From positions 62,001-126,000 of the forward strand of contig NZ_LZJZ01000140.1 of assembly GCF_001667585.1 (NCBI RefSeq): DNA of 64,000 bases. The letters are read 5' to 3'. This document shows positions 27,535 to 35,760 of the stretch, in pieces. The position numbers and the translations under genes are program-made. Numbering within the stretch: position 1 is the first letter of the stretch; every line of letters begins with the position of its first letter. Source of the DNA: Mycobacterium sp. E2733 (GTDB taxonomy: Bacteria; Actinomycetota; Actinomycetes; Mycobacteriales; Mycobacteriaceae). A model generated the notes under the pieces. That model saw only the letters and a list, made by a program, of their open reading frames with translations, was not told where the DNA came from and searched no databases.

Positions 27535-27598
27535 CTCGCGAGCGTAGCCACACTGCGATTCTCGGTTCGATCTCTCGCACTGCGGTTACGCTCGCGAG
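27535..27598. repeat. Imperfect 24-base inverted repeat
   Basis: Arms 27535-27558 and 27575-27598 pair at 21 of 24 positions around the palindromic core CTCGCGAGCG, with a 16-base spacer. It lies between nrfD and the F420-type oxidoreductase gene. It may terminate the formate dehydrogenase transcript or be a dispersed element related to the repeat at 8965-9040. Confidence 0.5.
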
Positions 27599-27616
27599 CG
27601 CAGCGGCCGTCGGCGC

Positions 27617-27642
27617 GGTTTGCGCGGGGCGGACAGGGGTAA
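27617..27642 (+). promoter_or_regulatory. SigF-type promoter candidate for the F420-type oxidoreductase gene
   Basis: GGTTT (27617-27621), 15 bases, GGGTAA (27637-27642). The predicted transcript start is about five bases before ATG 27653, so the mRNA would be nearly leaderless. No ribosome-binding site is seen, which fits. Confidence 0.6.
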
Positions 27643-27652
27643 TTATAGAAAC

Positions 27653-28639
27653 ATGACGAATTTTGGCTACACTCTGATGACCGAGCAGAGTGGACCCAAA
27701 GACCTTGTACGGCAAGCTGTTTCCGCGGAGGAGCGGGGTTTCGACTTCGAGGTGTGCAGCGACCACTTCTCCCCCTGGCTGACCACGCAAGGGCATGCAC
27801 CCAACGCCTGGGCCGTGCTGGGCGCGGTGGCGCACGCCACCGAGCGGGTCGATCTCTACACGTACGTGACCTGCCCCACGATGCGCTATCACCCGGCGAT
27901 CGTCGCCCAGCAGGCCGCGACCGTGCAGATCCTGTCCGACGGCCGATTCACCCTGGGGCTGGGCACCGGCGAGAACCTCAACGAGCACATCGTCGGCAAG
28001 GGCTGGCCCACGGTCGAGCGTCGCCAGGACATGCTGCGCGAAGCCATCAAGATCATCCGCGAGCTGTTCGGCGGTCAGCTGGTGAACTTCAGCGGCGATT
28101 ACTTCCAGGTGGACTCCGCGCGCCTGTGGGACGTGCCCGAGGTCCCGATCGGCATCGCGGTCGCGATGGGCGGCACCAAGGCGATCGACAAATTCGGCCG
28201 GCTGGCGGACCACTTCGTCGCGGTGGAGCCAGACGGGGAACTCGTCGATGCCTGGCACGCGGCGCGTCAGGCCGCCAATCTGGCCGGTGGCGGACGCGTG
28301 GTCGGCCAGATTCCGGTGTGCTGGGACCCCGACCGCGACACCGCGATCAAACGCGCCCACGAGCAGTTCCGCTGGTTCGCGGGCGGCTGGAAGGTCAACG
28401 CCGACCTGCCGACGCCGGCCGGTTTCGCGGGCGCGACCCAGTTCGTCCGGCCCGAAGACGTGGCCGATTCCATCCCCTGCGGCCCCGACCTCGACGCGAT
28501 TGTCGAGGCCGTCCGGCCTTATTGGGAGGCGGGGTTCACCGACGTGGCGCTGGTCCAGGTCGGTGGGGACTCGCAGGACCTCTTCCTGTCCGAAGCCGCC
28601 GAACCTTTGCTTGCCGCGCTGCGTAAAGCGGCAGCCTGA
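27653..28639 (+). CDS. LLM-class F420-dependent oxidoreductase (glucose-6-phosphate dehydrogenase-like family)
   Basis: 328 residues from ATG 27653; a TIM-barrel luciferase-like monooxygenase fold. Diagnostic stretches are FGYTLMTEQSGP, CSDHFSPWLTTQGHAPNAW, YTYVTCPTMRYHPAIVAQQ, FTLGLGTGENLNEH and DVALVQVGGDS. These suit the F420-dependent branch related to Fgd. The substrate is unknown. It stands alone between two inverted repeat/promoter regions and has its own SigF-type promoter, suggesting stress induction. Confidence 0.87.
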   Translation: MTNFGYTLMTEQSGPKDLVRQAVSAEERGFDFEVCSDHFSPWLTTQGHAPNAWAVLGAVAHATERVDLYTYVTCPTMRYHPAIVAQQAATVQILSDGRFTLGLGTGENLNEHIVGKGWPTVERRQDMLREAIKIIRELFGGQLVNFSGDYFQVDSARLWDVPEVPIGIAVAMGGTKAIDKFGRLADHFVAVEPDGELVDAWHAARQAANLAGGGRVVGQIPVCWDPDRDTAIKRAHEQFRWFAGGWKVNADLPTPAGFAGATQFVRPEDVADSIPCGPDLDAIVEAVRPYWEAGFTDVALVQVGGDSQDLFLSEAAEPLLAALRKAAA

Positions 28640-28644
28640 TCCCA

Positions 28645-28670
28645 GGTTTGGGTGGTATTTGCCCGGGTAT
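28645..28670 (+). promoter_or_regulatory. SigF-type promoter candidate for the SRPBCC-ADH-DJ-1 operon
   Basis: GGTTT (28645-28649), 15 bases, GGGTAT (28665-28670) is a full match to the SigF pattern. It lies about 149 bases upstream of ATG 28819, inside the 179-base gap between the F420-type gene and this operon. The leader it predicts holds no obvious open frame. Confidence 0.6.
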
Positions 28671-28818
28671 CCGCCTTCAATCGTGCGCACCCGGTGAGTA
28701 CGGGTGGTGCGGCGCGCGAACACCGGCTGGCAGCGCGGACTACCCGACTTCTGCAAAGCGGCTGTCTTGCAGCAACTTTGCCCCGACTACGTTCGCCGCA
28801 AGGCAAGGAGAGCTGACG

Positions 28819-29748
28819 ATGGGCGATCGATCCGCCACCACCACCTCGGCTTTGGTCAAGGCGCTGAGCGGCGCCAGTTTCGGGCTGGGTTTGAGCGAGC
28901 TGATGGTCCCCGAAAAAGTTGCTGCGTTCGCCGGGGTCGACGACACTCCCCGGTCACGACGGGTCATCCGCGCGCTGGGTGCGCGCGAATGCGGTCACGG
29001 CGCGGCGCTGCTGGGCGGTCCCGACAAGCTGGTGTGGACGCGGGTGGCCGGCGACGTCCTGGATATGGCGCTGCTGGTGGCCGGGGTGGCCGCCCGCGGC
29101 CCGGGGCGACGGCGGCAGGGCACCGTCTCGGCCGTCCTGCTCACCGGCATAGCGGGGCTCGACGTGTACACGGCACTGCGCACGGTCAACGGCGGTGGCC
29201 GGCACGTTAACCGCGCCCGGCACCGCACCCTGCGCGCCGCGGTCACCGTGCGGCGCACGCCGGAGGAGGTGTACCGCTTCTGGCGCGACCTGGAGAACCT
29301 GCCCAGCTTCATGCACCACCTGAAGTCCGTCACCACCGGTGCCGACGGGCAGTCGCACTGGGTCGCCAACGCTCCGGCCGGACAGTCGGTGCAGTGGGAC
29401 GCGCAGATCACGGAGGACGACACCAACAGGCGGATCGCGTGGCAGTCGCTGCCCGGCTCGGTGATCGAGAACGGCGGGAGTGTCGAGTTCACGCCCACCG
29501 CCACCGGCGACGGCACCGAAGTCCGCGTCAGGATCGGCTACCACATCCCCGGCGGCCTGTTCGGGAAGGCCACGGCAAGCCTGTTCGGCGAGTCCCCCGA
29601 ACAACAAGTCAACGACGACCTGCGCCGCTTCAAGCAGATCCTCGAAACCGGCCAGGTGCTGCTTTCGGACGGGTCCCCCGAAGGGACGGCGGCGGCCCGT
29701 CAGCTGCATCAGCGGCCCGCTCAACCGAACGAAGGAGCCAGCGTATGA
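28819..29748 (+). CDS. SRPBCC (polyketide cyclase/dehydrase-like) membrane-associated protein
   Basis: 309 residues from ATG 28819, with RBS AAGGAGAG. The N-terminal half has weak hydrophobic segments (LLVAGVAARG, VSAVLLTGIAGLDVYTAL) and a DUF4267-like look. The C-terminal half is a SRPBCC/START-like domain (AAVTVRRTPEEVYRFWRDLE, LPSFMHHLKSV, WQSLPGSVIENGGSVEF). The ligand is unknown. The stop overlaps the start of the alcohol dehydrogenase gene (ATGA), so they are coupled. Such proteins often accompany stress-induced dehydrogenases in actinobacteria. Confidence 0.8.
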   Translation: MGDRSATTTSALVKALSGASFGLGLSELMVPEKVAAFAGVDDTPRSRRVIRALGARECGHGAALLGGPDKLVWTRVAGDVLDMALLVAGVAARGPGRRRQGTVSAVLLTGIAGLDVYTALRTVNGGGRHVNRARHRTLRAAVTVRRTPEEVYRFWRDLENLPSFMHHLKSVTTGADGQSHWVANAPAGQSVQWDAQITEDDTNRRIAWQSLPGSVIENGGSVEFTPTATGDGTEVRVRIGYHIPGGLFGKATASLFGESPEQQVNDDLRRFKQILETGQVLLSDGSPEGTAAARQLHQRPAQPNEGASV

Positions 29749-30917
29749 AAGCCACCGTGTGGACGGGCCGCAACAGTGTCCAAGTGGAGTCGGTTCCGGA
29801 CCCCAAGATCCTCAACGATCGCGACGCGATCGTGCGCATCACCTCGACGGCGATCTGCGGTTCCGATCTGCACCTCTACGACGGTTACATCCCTACCGTG
29901 AAGCACGGCGACGTCCTCGGGCACGAATTCATGGGCGAGGTGGTCGAAGTCGGCAAGGCGGTCAACAACCTGGCCATCGGCGATCGGGTGGTGGTGCCCT
30001 TTCCGATCGCGTGCGGGGCGTGCTCCGCATGCCGACGTGACCTGTACTCGCTGTGCGAGAACTCCAATCCGAACGCCGGCATCGCGGAGAAATTCATGGG
30101 CCACTCCCCGGCGGGCCTGTTCGGCTATTCACACATGCTGGGCGGCTTCGCCGGCGGCCAGGCCGAATACGCGCGGGTGCCGTTCGCCGATGTCGGGCCG
30201 CTGAAGATCGAGGACGACCTGACCGACGAGCAGGTGCTGTTCCTGTCCGACATCCTGCCGACCGGCTATATGGGCGCGGAGATGTGCGACATCACCCCCG
30301 GTGACGTGGTCGCGGTGTGGGGCGCCGGCCCGGTCGGCCTGTTCGCGATCATGAGCGCGTATCTACTCGGAGCGTCGAAAGTCATTGCCATCGACCGGGT
30401 TCCGTACCGTCTCGAGCTGGCGAAGCAAATCGGCGCCACACCGGTCAACTTCGCCGAAACGTCGGTGCTCGAGGAGCTTCAAGATATCACCGCCGGCCGG
30501 GGACCCGACCATTGCATCGACGCGGCCGGAATGGAAGCGCGCAGTGGATCAGCCCCGGTGGATGCCTACGACCGCGTGAAGCAGGCGGCGCGGCTGGAAA
30601 CCGAACGCCCGCACGCCATTCGGGAAGCCGCGATGAGTTGCCGCAACGGCGGCACCCTTTCGATCGTCGGGGTGTACGGCGGACTGATGGACAAATTCCC
30701 CATCGGCGCGGTCATGAACCGATCGCTGACCATCAAGACCGGTCAGTGTCACGTGCACCGCTACATGCGCCCGCTGCTGGACCGGATTCGCAACGGCGAC
30801 ATCGACCCGACCATTGTCGTCAGCCACCACCTGAGCCTCGACCAGGCGCCGCACGGCTACGAGATCTTCAAGAACAAAGAGGACCGCTGCACCAAAGTCA
30901 TCCTCAATCCGACGTAA
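29745..30917 (+). CDS. Zinc-dependent alcohol dehydrogenase (MDR family, formaldehyde-dehydrogenase-like)
   Basis: 390 residues from ATG 29745. The catalytic zinc site is Cys38 in AICGSDLHLYDG with GHEFMGEV. The structural zinc cysteines are in CGACSACRRDLYSLCEN. The NAD-binding loop is VWGAGPVGLFAIM, followed by VIAIDRVPYRLELAK. The long loop before the cofactor domain resembles glutathione-independent formaldehyde dehydrogenases, but the substrate is not determined. Central gene of the SRPBCC-ADH-DJ-1 operon. Confidence 0.9.
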   Translation: MKATVWTGRNSVQVESVPDPKILNDRDAIVRITSTAICGSDLHLYDGYIPTVKHGDVLGHEFMGEVVEVGKAVNNLAIGDRVVVPFPIACGACSACRRDLYSLCENSNPNAGIAEKFMGHSPAGLFGYSHMLGGFAGGQAEYARVPFADVGPLKIEDDLTDEQVLFLSDILPTGYMGAEMCDITPGDVVAVWGAGPVGLFAIMSAYLLGASKVIAIDRVPYRLELAKQIGATPVNFAETSVLEELQDITAGRGPDHCIDAAGMEARSGSAPVDAYDRVKQAARLETERPHAIREAAMSCRNGGTLSIVGVYGGLMDKFPIGAVMNRSLTIKTGQCHVHRYMRPLLDRIRNGDIDPTIVVSHHLSLDQAPHGYEIFKNKEDRCTKVILNPT

Positions 30918-30941
30918 TCGAAAGGTTGAACGGGAATAGCC

Positions 30942-31496
30942 ATGGCAAATGAATTGGAAGGCAAGAAAGTCGCGATTCTCGCGGCGGACGGTGTCGAGAA
31001 GGTGGAACTCGAACAACCCCGCGCGGCGCTCGAAGAGGCCGGCGCACAAGTCGAACTACTTTCGCTGAAGGCCGGCGAAATCCAGGCTCGCAACCACGAC
31101 CTCGAACCGGCCGGGACCTGCAAAGTCGACCGGGCCGTATCGGAAGCGTCGGTCGCCGAATTCGACGGCCTGATACTCCCGGGCGGCACCGTGAATCCGG
31201 ACAAGTTGCGGATGGACAGCACCGCCGTATCCTTCGTGCGCGACTTCGTCGGCTCCGGAAAGCCGGTCGCCGCGATCTGTCACGGCCCGTGGACGCTGCT
31301 CGAAGCCGGTGTGGCGAAGGGCCGGACGCTGACGTCGTATCCGTCCATCCGCACCGACCTGCGCAACGCGGGCGCGAACGTGGTGGACGAGGAGGTCGTC
31401 GTCGACGGCAATTTGATCTCCAGTCGCTCGCCGAAGGACCTTCCGGCGTTTTGCGCGACCATCGTCAAGCAATTCGCACATGCACCTGCGAGTTAG
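30942..31496 (+). CDS. DJ-1/PfpI family protein (type 1 glutamine amidotransferase fold)
   Basis: 184 residues from ATG 30942, 24 bases after the dehydrogenase stop. The nucleophile elbow is AAICHGPWTLLEAG (Cys-His). Also visible are VAILAADGVEKVELEQPR with the conserved glutamate, and DGLILPGGTVNPDKLR. PfpI/YhbO-type proteins protect against carbonyl or oxidative damage; the exact activity (protease, deglycase, glyoxalase) is disputed in the family. Its operon partners suggest aldehyde or general stress defence. Confidence 0.88.
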   Translation: MANELEGKKVAILAADGVEKVELEQPRAALEEAGAQVELLSLKAGEIQARNHDLEPAGTCKVDRAVSEASVAEFDGLILPGGTVNPDKLRMDSTAVSFVRDFVGSGKPVAAICHGPWTLLEAGVAKGRTLTSYPSIRTDLRNAGANVVDEEVVVDGNLISSRSPKDLPAFCATIVKQFAHAPAS

Positions 31497-31595
31497 CCGA
31501 AAAATGCCTTTGCCCACTCCGTTTGAAGCCATCGGTTTGCGGGCATTACACAGGCCAAGCAGTGATCGCCGCGGCGATCTGTCGAAAGGCCAACC

Positions 31596-32285
31596 TTGAC
31601 CACAACGTATCCAGAACCTGCTGTCTCGGCTGCTTCGAACGTTTATCAGCCACAAGACGATTCCCGAATGCTGGTAGATGTGATGCATGAAAGTTCGCTC
31701 ATTCCGGGACGACGCGTTCTCGACCTGTGTACGGGTAGCGGGTTCGTCGCGATCGCGGCCGCGAAGATGGGCGGCGCCGACGTCACGGCCTTCGACATCT
31801 GCTCGCACGCCGTGGGCAGTTCTCGCGGCAACGCGGCCGCCTCGGGTGTGACCGTCGATATCCGCAAGGGCACGTGGAGCGACGCCCTCGACTGCGCGCC
31901 GTTCGACGTGGTCGTGTCGAACCCGCCGTACGTGCCGACACCGCCGCACGGCGACACGGAGCCGATCATTCCGAGCGCGGGGCCATCGTGGGCCTGGAAC
32001 GCCGGCCCGGATGGCCGGATGGTGCTGGATCCGTTGTGCGAAGCGGCGCCGAAGTTGCTGTGCGACGGTGGATCTCTCCTGCTCGTGCACTCCGCGCTCG
32101 CCGGTGTCCAGCAATCACTGGATTCGCTGAAGTGGGCCGGCATGGACGCGAAAGTCGTTGCTTCGAAATGGATTCCGTTCGGTCCGGTGATGACGGCGCG
32201 GGCGAAGTGGCTGGAGAGCGTCGGCCTGATACCCCGCGGACGCCGGGAAGAGGAGTTGATCGTGATCCGGGCGGACAAGCGGTGA
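31596..32285 (+). CDS. HemK/PrmC-like N5-type SAM-dependent methyltransferase
   Basis: 229 residues from TTG 31596, preceded by an AAAGG ribosome-binding site 6-9 bases away. The SAM motif is VLDLCTGSGFVAIAAAKMG, and the catalytic NPPY motif is VVSNPPYVPTPP; NPPY is typical of enzymes that methylate glutamine or exocyclic amino groups. Without the PrmC N-terminal domain it is unlikely to be the housekeeping release-factor methyltransferase. The stop overlaps the CDGSH gene by four bases (GTGA), so the two are co-translated. Confidence 0.8.
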   Translation: MTTTYPEPAVSAASNVYQPQDDSRMLVDVMHESSLIPGRRVLDLCTGSGFVAIAAAKMGGADVTAFDICSHAVGSSRGNAAASGVTVDIRKGTWSDALDCAPFDVVVSNPPYVPTPPHGDTEPIIPSAGPSWAWNAGPDGRMVLDPLCEAAPKLLCDGGSLLLVHSALAGVQQSLDSLKWAGMDAKVVASKWIPFGPVMTARAKWLESVGLIPRGRREEELIVIRADKR

Positions 32286-32530
32286 CCACCACCCGAGTCC
32301 AGGTGGTTGCGGGCGGGCCGGTGCTCGTCTCCGGCCCGGTGCGCATCGAGATGCCCAACGGGGAAGTCGTCGAGTCCGACCGGTTCATGGTGGCCATCTG
32401 CACCTGCCGGCGCAGCGAGAAGTATCCCTTGTGCGACACCAGCCATCGCAGGTGCCGGAATCTGGCCCGCCGGACGTCTAGTCCAGCGCCCTCCGCAACG
32501 ACGTCCGACCCTGCTGCCACGACGCCATAA
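32282..32530 (+). CDS. CDGSH-type [2Fe-2S] iron-sulfur protein
   Basis: 82 residues from GTG 32282. The cluster-binding motif is CTCRRSEKYPLCDTSHR, with three cysteines and one histidine as ligands. The region before it (GGPVLVSGPVRIEMPNGEVV) is the small beta domain of bacterial CDGSH proteins. A Ser/Thr/Pro-rich tail follows the motif. Likely an electron carrier or redox sensor. The last 53 bases overlap the 3' end of the convergent diiron-protein gene. Confidence 0.88.
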   Translation: MTTTRVQVVAGGPVLVSGPVRIEMPNGEVVESDRFMVAICTCRRSEKYPLCDTSHRRCRNLARRTSSPAPSATTSDPAATTP

Positions 32531-33527
32531 CCGCGTCGGCCAACCGGTTTTCGACCGCGGCGTGCGCGCGGATCCCGAACACGATGTCGCGATCGAGGTG
32601 CGGCTCCCGCTCGACGAGGTCCCCGACCACGTCGATGCGCACCACGTGCTCGTGCACGGCGTCCGCCTCGACGTGCTCGGCGTAGAACTCGACGCACGGC
32701 GAAGGCGCCCCCATCCGCTGCAGGGCCTGCACCATCCGCCGGGACCCGGGCGGGGAGGTGATCTCCGTCGATGCGAAATGCCCTATCGCGGCGCCACGCA
32801 ACTCGCGGTGCAGCCCGAACAGCGACATCAGGTTGACCGCCGCCAGCGCTTCGGCGTGAACGGCGTCCACGTACGCCAGATACGTCGTGTCCAGATTCGC
32901 GGCCGCCATCAGGTCTGCAAAAAGCTGCTGGTGCAGCCGGGGGCCCTGCCCGGCGCCGTACTCATCGAATTCGATTGCCACGAAAGCGGCTTTCGCGATG
33001 CCCAGCAGCCGCGGGATCGCCCATGCGTGCGGATCGCCCTCTTTGAGGTGATACACCGACCGGTGGACGAAGTATTCGCGCATCTGCTGCCACGTGCCGG
33101 TGTCGCGCAGGTAGTACGACGGACCGGTGCCGTCGACCGGTTCGACCGAGATGGCGTCCATCTCGGCGGCGGCGGTCTGATCCGGTGCGATGGACCCCAC
33201 GTCGCGGCGCACGCCGGCCAGGAAAACGCGTTCGAGCTCGCCGCGCAGGGCCAGCAGCGCCGGATTCCATTCCCAGCCGGGGTCCACGCCGGCGAAGCCC
33301 CGGTAGTGCAGCTCGTAGCACATGCACAGCGCCAGCTGGAGATCCAGGCCGTAGGGATCCGAATCGCGCACCGATGCGCCGATGCGGGTCAGGTGGTCAT
33401 GCGACGGTGGTCCGGTCAGGGCGCGACGGACGGCGGTGGACAGCGGCCCGTGTGCCGCCGGCAGGGCGGGTTCGGTGGTGATCGATGCGCGGGTCACGCC
33501 CACGACTACCCGCAATCCAGGCGCCAC
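32478..33527 (-). CDS. Haem-oxygenase-like iron-containing redox enzyme (diiron oxidase fold)
   Basis: 349 residues from GTG 33527; GTG 33497 (VTRASITTEP) is an alternative start. Likely metal-binding motifs are ELHYRGF, AIEFDEYGAGQ and EFYAEHVEADAVHEH, an arrangement seen in haem-oxygenase-like dimetal oxidases (the HDO superfamily: UndA, SznF, CADD types). The substrate is unknown. It lies 13 bases downstream of rsbU on the same strand, so it may be the last gene of the stressosome operon, and it converges with the CDGSH gene, a plausible electron donor. Confidence 0.78.
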   Translation of the reverse strand: MAPGLRVVVGVTRASITTEPALPAAHGPLSTAVRRALTGPPSHDHLTRIGASVRDSDPYGLDLQLALCMCYELHYRGFAGVDPGWEWNPALLALRGELERVFLAGVRRDVGSIAPDQTAAAEMDAISVEPVDGTGPSYYLRDTGTWQQMREYFVHRSVYHLKEGDPHAWAIPRLLGIAKAAFVAIEFDEYGAGQGPRLHQQLFADLMAAANLDTTYLAYVDAVHAEALAAVNLMSLFGLHRELRGAAIGHFASTEITSPPGSRRMVQALQRMGAPSPCVEFYAEHVEADAVHEHVVRIDVVGDLVEREPHLDRDIVFGIRAHAAVENRLADAVMASWQQGRTSLRRALD

Positions 33528-33540
33528 AAACGGTGTGGCG

Positions 33541-35760
33541 TCACCCCTGGCCGCCGTCAGCGGGCAGGCGGAAGGTGATGTTCGCGGTCGTGCCGGTGGT
33601 GGTGTAGTCGAGTTCCGTCGCGCTGCTGAGCGCGCGCATCAGCACCAGTCCCCGCCCACCGTTGCCGGGGTTGACCTCTGGAGTCTTCCATGAGCCCTGG
33701 TCGGCGATCCGGGCGCGGAGTTCGCCGTCCGCGAGTTCGACGTCGAGCACCATCATCCCCAGCGGCTGTCCGGAGTACGCGTGCTCGACGCAGTTCGTGC
33801 ACGCCTCGTTGATCACCAACACGATGTCGGCGGCCAATTCGTCCGGCACCTCGGCGGCGCGTAGCCATTCGGCCAGGCGATGCCGCATACCGACCAACTG
33901 TCCTGCGCTGGCCTCACTTTCGATCCGAAGCGGGGACTGTTGGTGCCGGTAGATCACCATCGCCACATCGTCGTCATATCCCGCCGGGGGCGCCAGCTCA
34001 CGCAGGACCGCGTCGGCGACAGAATCCAACGGCAACGTCGTCGTCTTGGCCAGAACCGCTGCGGCGCGGTTCATTCCGTCATCAATCGACTCATGTTTGC
34101 GCTCGACCAGCCCGTCGGTGAACAGCATCAGGGTGGAGCCGGCCGGCAACACGCGGCTGGTCTGCGGGCGGGGTTCCGTGCGGCGGACCGCGAGCGGCAC
34201 CGACGCGGCATCGGTCAACATCACCGTCGTGCCGGGCTCGGAGCCGACGAGCACGGCGGGCATGTGGCCGGCGTTGCTGTATTGCAGGACACCGGATTCG
34301 GTGTCGAGGATCGCCAGGAAGACGGTGGTGCAGTACGCGTTCGGGATGAGCGATGCCGCCGAGTCGAGTTGCTCGAGCAACAGCGCGGGCTCGGCCCCGT
34401 TGATCAACAGCGCTCGCGCCGAGCTGCGTAGCTGGCCCATGACCGCGGCGGCCGGCAGCCCGCGGCCCACGCAGTCACCGACGACGATGCCGATGCGATG
34501 ATCGCCGATCGGCAGCACGTCGTACCAGTCGCCGCCGATTTCCAGGGGCGGCACCGCCGGCTCGTATCGCACGGCGAAGCCCGGGGGTGGCTCCAGCGTC
34601 GGCAGCAGGGCGCGCTGCAACGTCAGCGATGTCTCGCGGGCGCTCTCGAATTGGCGGACATGCTGCATGGCCAGGCTGAGGTGACCGATGAGGACCGTGA
34701 TCAGCAGCCGGTCTTCGGCGCTGACCCAGCGCGGCGAGCGGAGCTCGAGCCACAATGCCAGGTCGCCCGCGCCGGAAAGCACGGCCACCAATCCCTGTGC
34801 CTTGCCGGGATTTTCGGGTCGCTCGACCGTTCTTGCGGTCAACGGCAGCTGATGGCGCGCATTCTCGAAGGTCTGCCGCAACCATGGATCCAGCCTGCGC
34901 CACGAGGTTTCGGACTGTTCGCCCGCCACCTGGACAGTCGGTTCCCCCTCGCCGGCCGGCCAGGAGATCGCGATCACCCGTTGCACGTCGATCGCCGCGG
35001 TGCACTCGGTGAGGGTGATGGACAGCAGCTCGTCCACGCTCTTGGCCACCGCCACCGCCGTCGCCAGGCGCAGCACCGCGCTTTCCCGTGCGGCGAAGGC
35101 CCGTTCGGCGGTGATGTCCCGGATCGTTCCCACGAACACGTCCTGGTCGCTGCCACTGCCCTGGACCGCGTTGATGCTCACCGTCACCCACACCAGGTGC
35201 CCGTCGCGATGGCGGATCGGCGTCTCGTATGCGGTGCTGCCGATGCTGCGGACCAGCGCCTGCTGCTGGGTGGCGCCCTGTTGGTCGACCAGCCACGGGT
35301 GCGGCCACCGGTAGGGCAGGCCCTCGGCGGGATAGCCGAGGATTTCGATCAGGGCGTTGTTCATCTCGATCACCGAGCCCTCGTGGTCGGCGACGAAGAA
35401 GCCCTCCTGCAACGAATTGACCAGCGCGGTGCGGAATTTGTCGCGGTCGGCCAAGCCCTCGGCGCGGGCCCGCTCGCGCGCGTAGCGCCGGTTGCCGTCC
35501 AGGAAGCCGCGCGTGGCGATGTCGAGCGGGACCAGCATCTGCAACAGGAATTCCAGCGCGACCGGCGCGTCGATGCGGATGTCCTTGGTCAGTCCGAGGA
35601 TCAGCTGGACGTGGCGCTCGATGATGGCCAGCAGACTGACCTCGTCCTGCAGGGCCCGCCGCCCGAGCTCGTACGCGACGGCCAGGCTGTCCTCGTCACG
35701 CGCCTCCAGGTAGGTGCGCAAGGCGGTCGCGTACTGGGCGTGGAAGTCGTCGTCGTTCAT
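33541..35760 (-). CDS. rsbU: RsbU-type PP2C phosphatase with PAS, GAF-like and C-terminal kinase-like domains
   Basis: 739 residues from ATG 35760. Order of domains: RsbU N-terminal RsbT-binding helices (about 1-90, YATALRTYLEARDEDSLAVA); PAS (about 110-215, VNSLQEGFFVADHEGSVIEM); GAF-like (about 225-375); SpoIIE/PP2C phosphatase (about 390-590, EIGGDWYDVLPIGDHRIG, VGDCVGRGLPAAAVMGQ, MLFTDGLVERK, GYDDDVAMVIY); and an RsbW-like HATPase (about 605-735, VLVINEACTNCVEHAYSG, GGRGLVLMRAL). Likely dephosphorylates an anti-anti-sigma factor such as RsfB. Its start overlaps the rsbX stop. Confidence 0.9.
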   Translation of the reverse strand: MNDDDFHAQYATALRTYLEARDEDSLAVAYELGRRALQDEVSLLAIIERHVQLILGLTKDIRIDAPVALEFLLQMLVPLDIATRGFLDGNRRYARERARAEGLADRDKFRTALVNSLQEGFFVADHEGSVIEMNNALIEILGYPAEGLPYRWPHPWLVDQQGATQQQALVRSIGSTAYETPIRHRDGHLVWVTVSINAVQGSGSDQDVFVGTIRDITAERAFAARESAVLRLATAVAVAKSVDELLSITLTECTAAIDVQRVIAISWPAGEGEPTVQVAGEQSETSWRRLDPWLRQTFENARHQLPLTARTVERPENPGKAQGLVAVLSGAGDLALWLELRSPRWVSAEDRLLITVLIGHLSLAMQHVRQFESARETSLTLQRALLPTLEPPPGFAVRYEPAVPPLEIGGDWYDVLPIGDHRIGIVVGDCVGRGLPAAAVMGQLRSSARALLINGAEPALLLEQLDSAASLIPNAYCTTVFLAILDTESGVLQYSNAGHMPAVLVGSEPGTTVMLTDAASVPLAVRRTEPRPQTSRVLPAGSTLMLFTDGLVERKHESIDDGMNRAAAVLAKTTTLPLDSVADAVLRELAPPAGYDDDVAMVIYRHQQSPLRIESEASAGQLVGMRHRLAEWLRAAEVPDELAADIVLVINEACTNCVEHAYSGQPLGMMVLDVELADGELRARIADQGSWKTPEVNPGNGGRGLVLMRALSSATELDYTTTGTTANITFRLPADGGQG

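Noticed and set aside
31521..31546. SigF promoter for the methyltransferase-CDGSH pair
   Set aside because: GTTT-N16-GGGCAT lacks the conserved T of GGGTA; kept only as a weak candidate.
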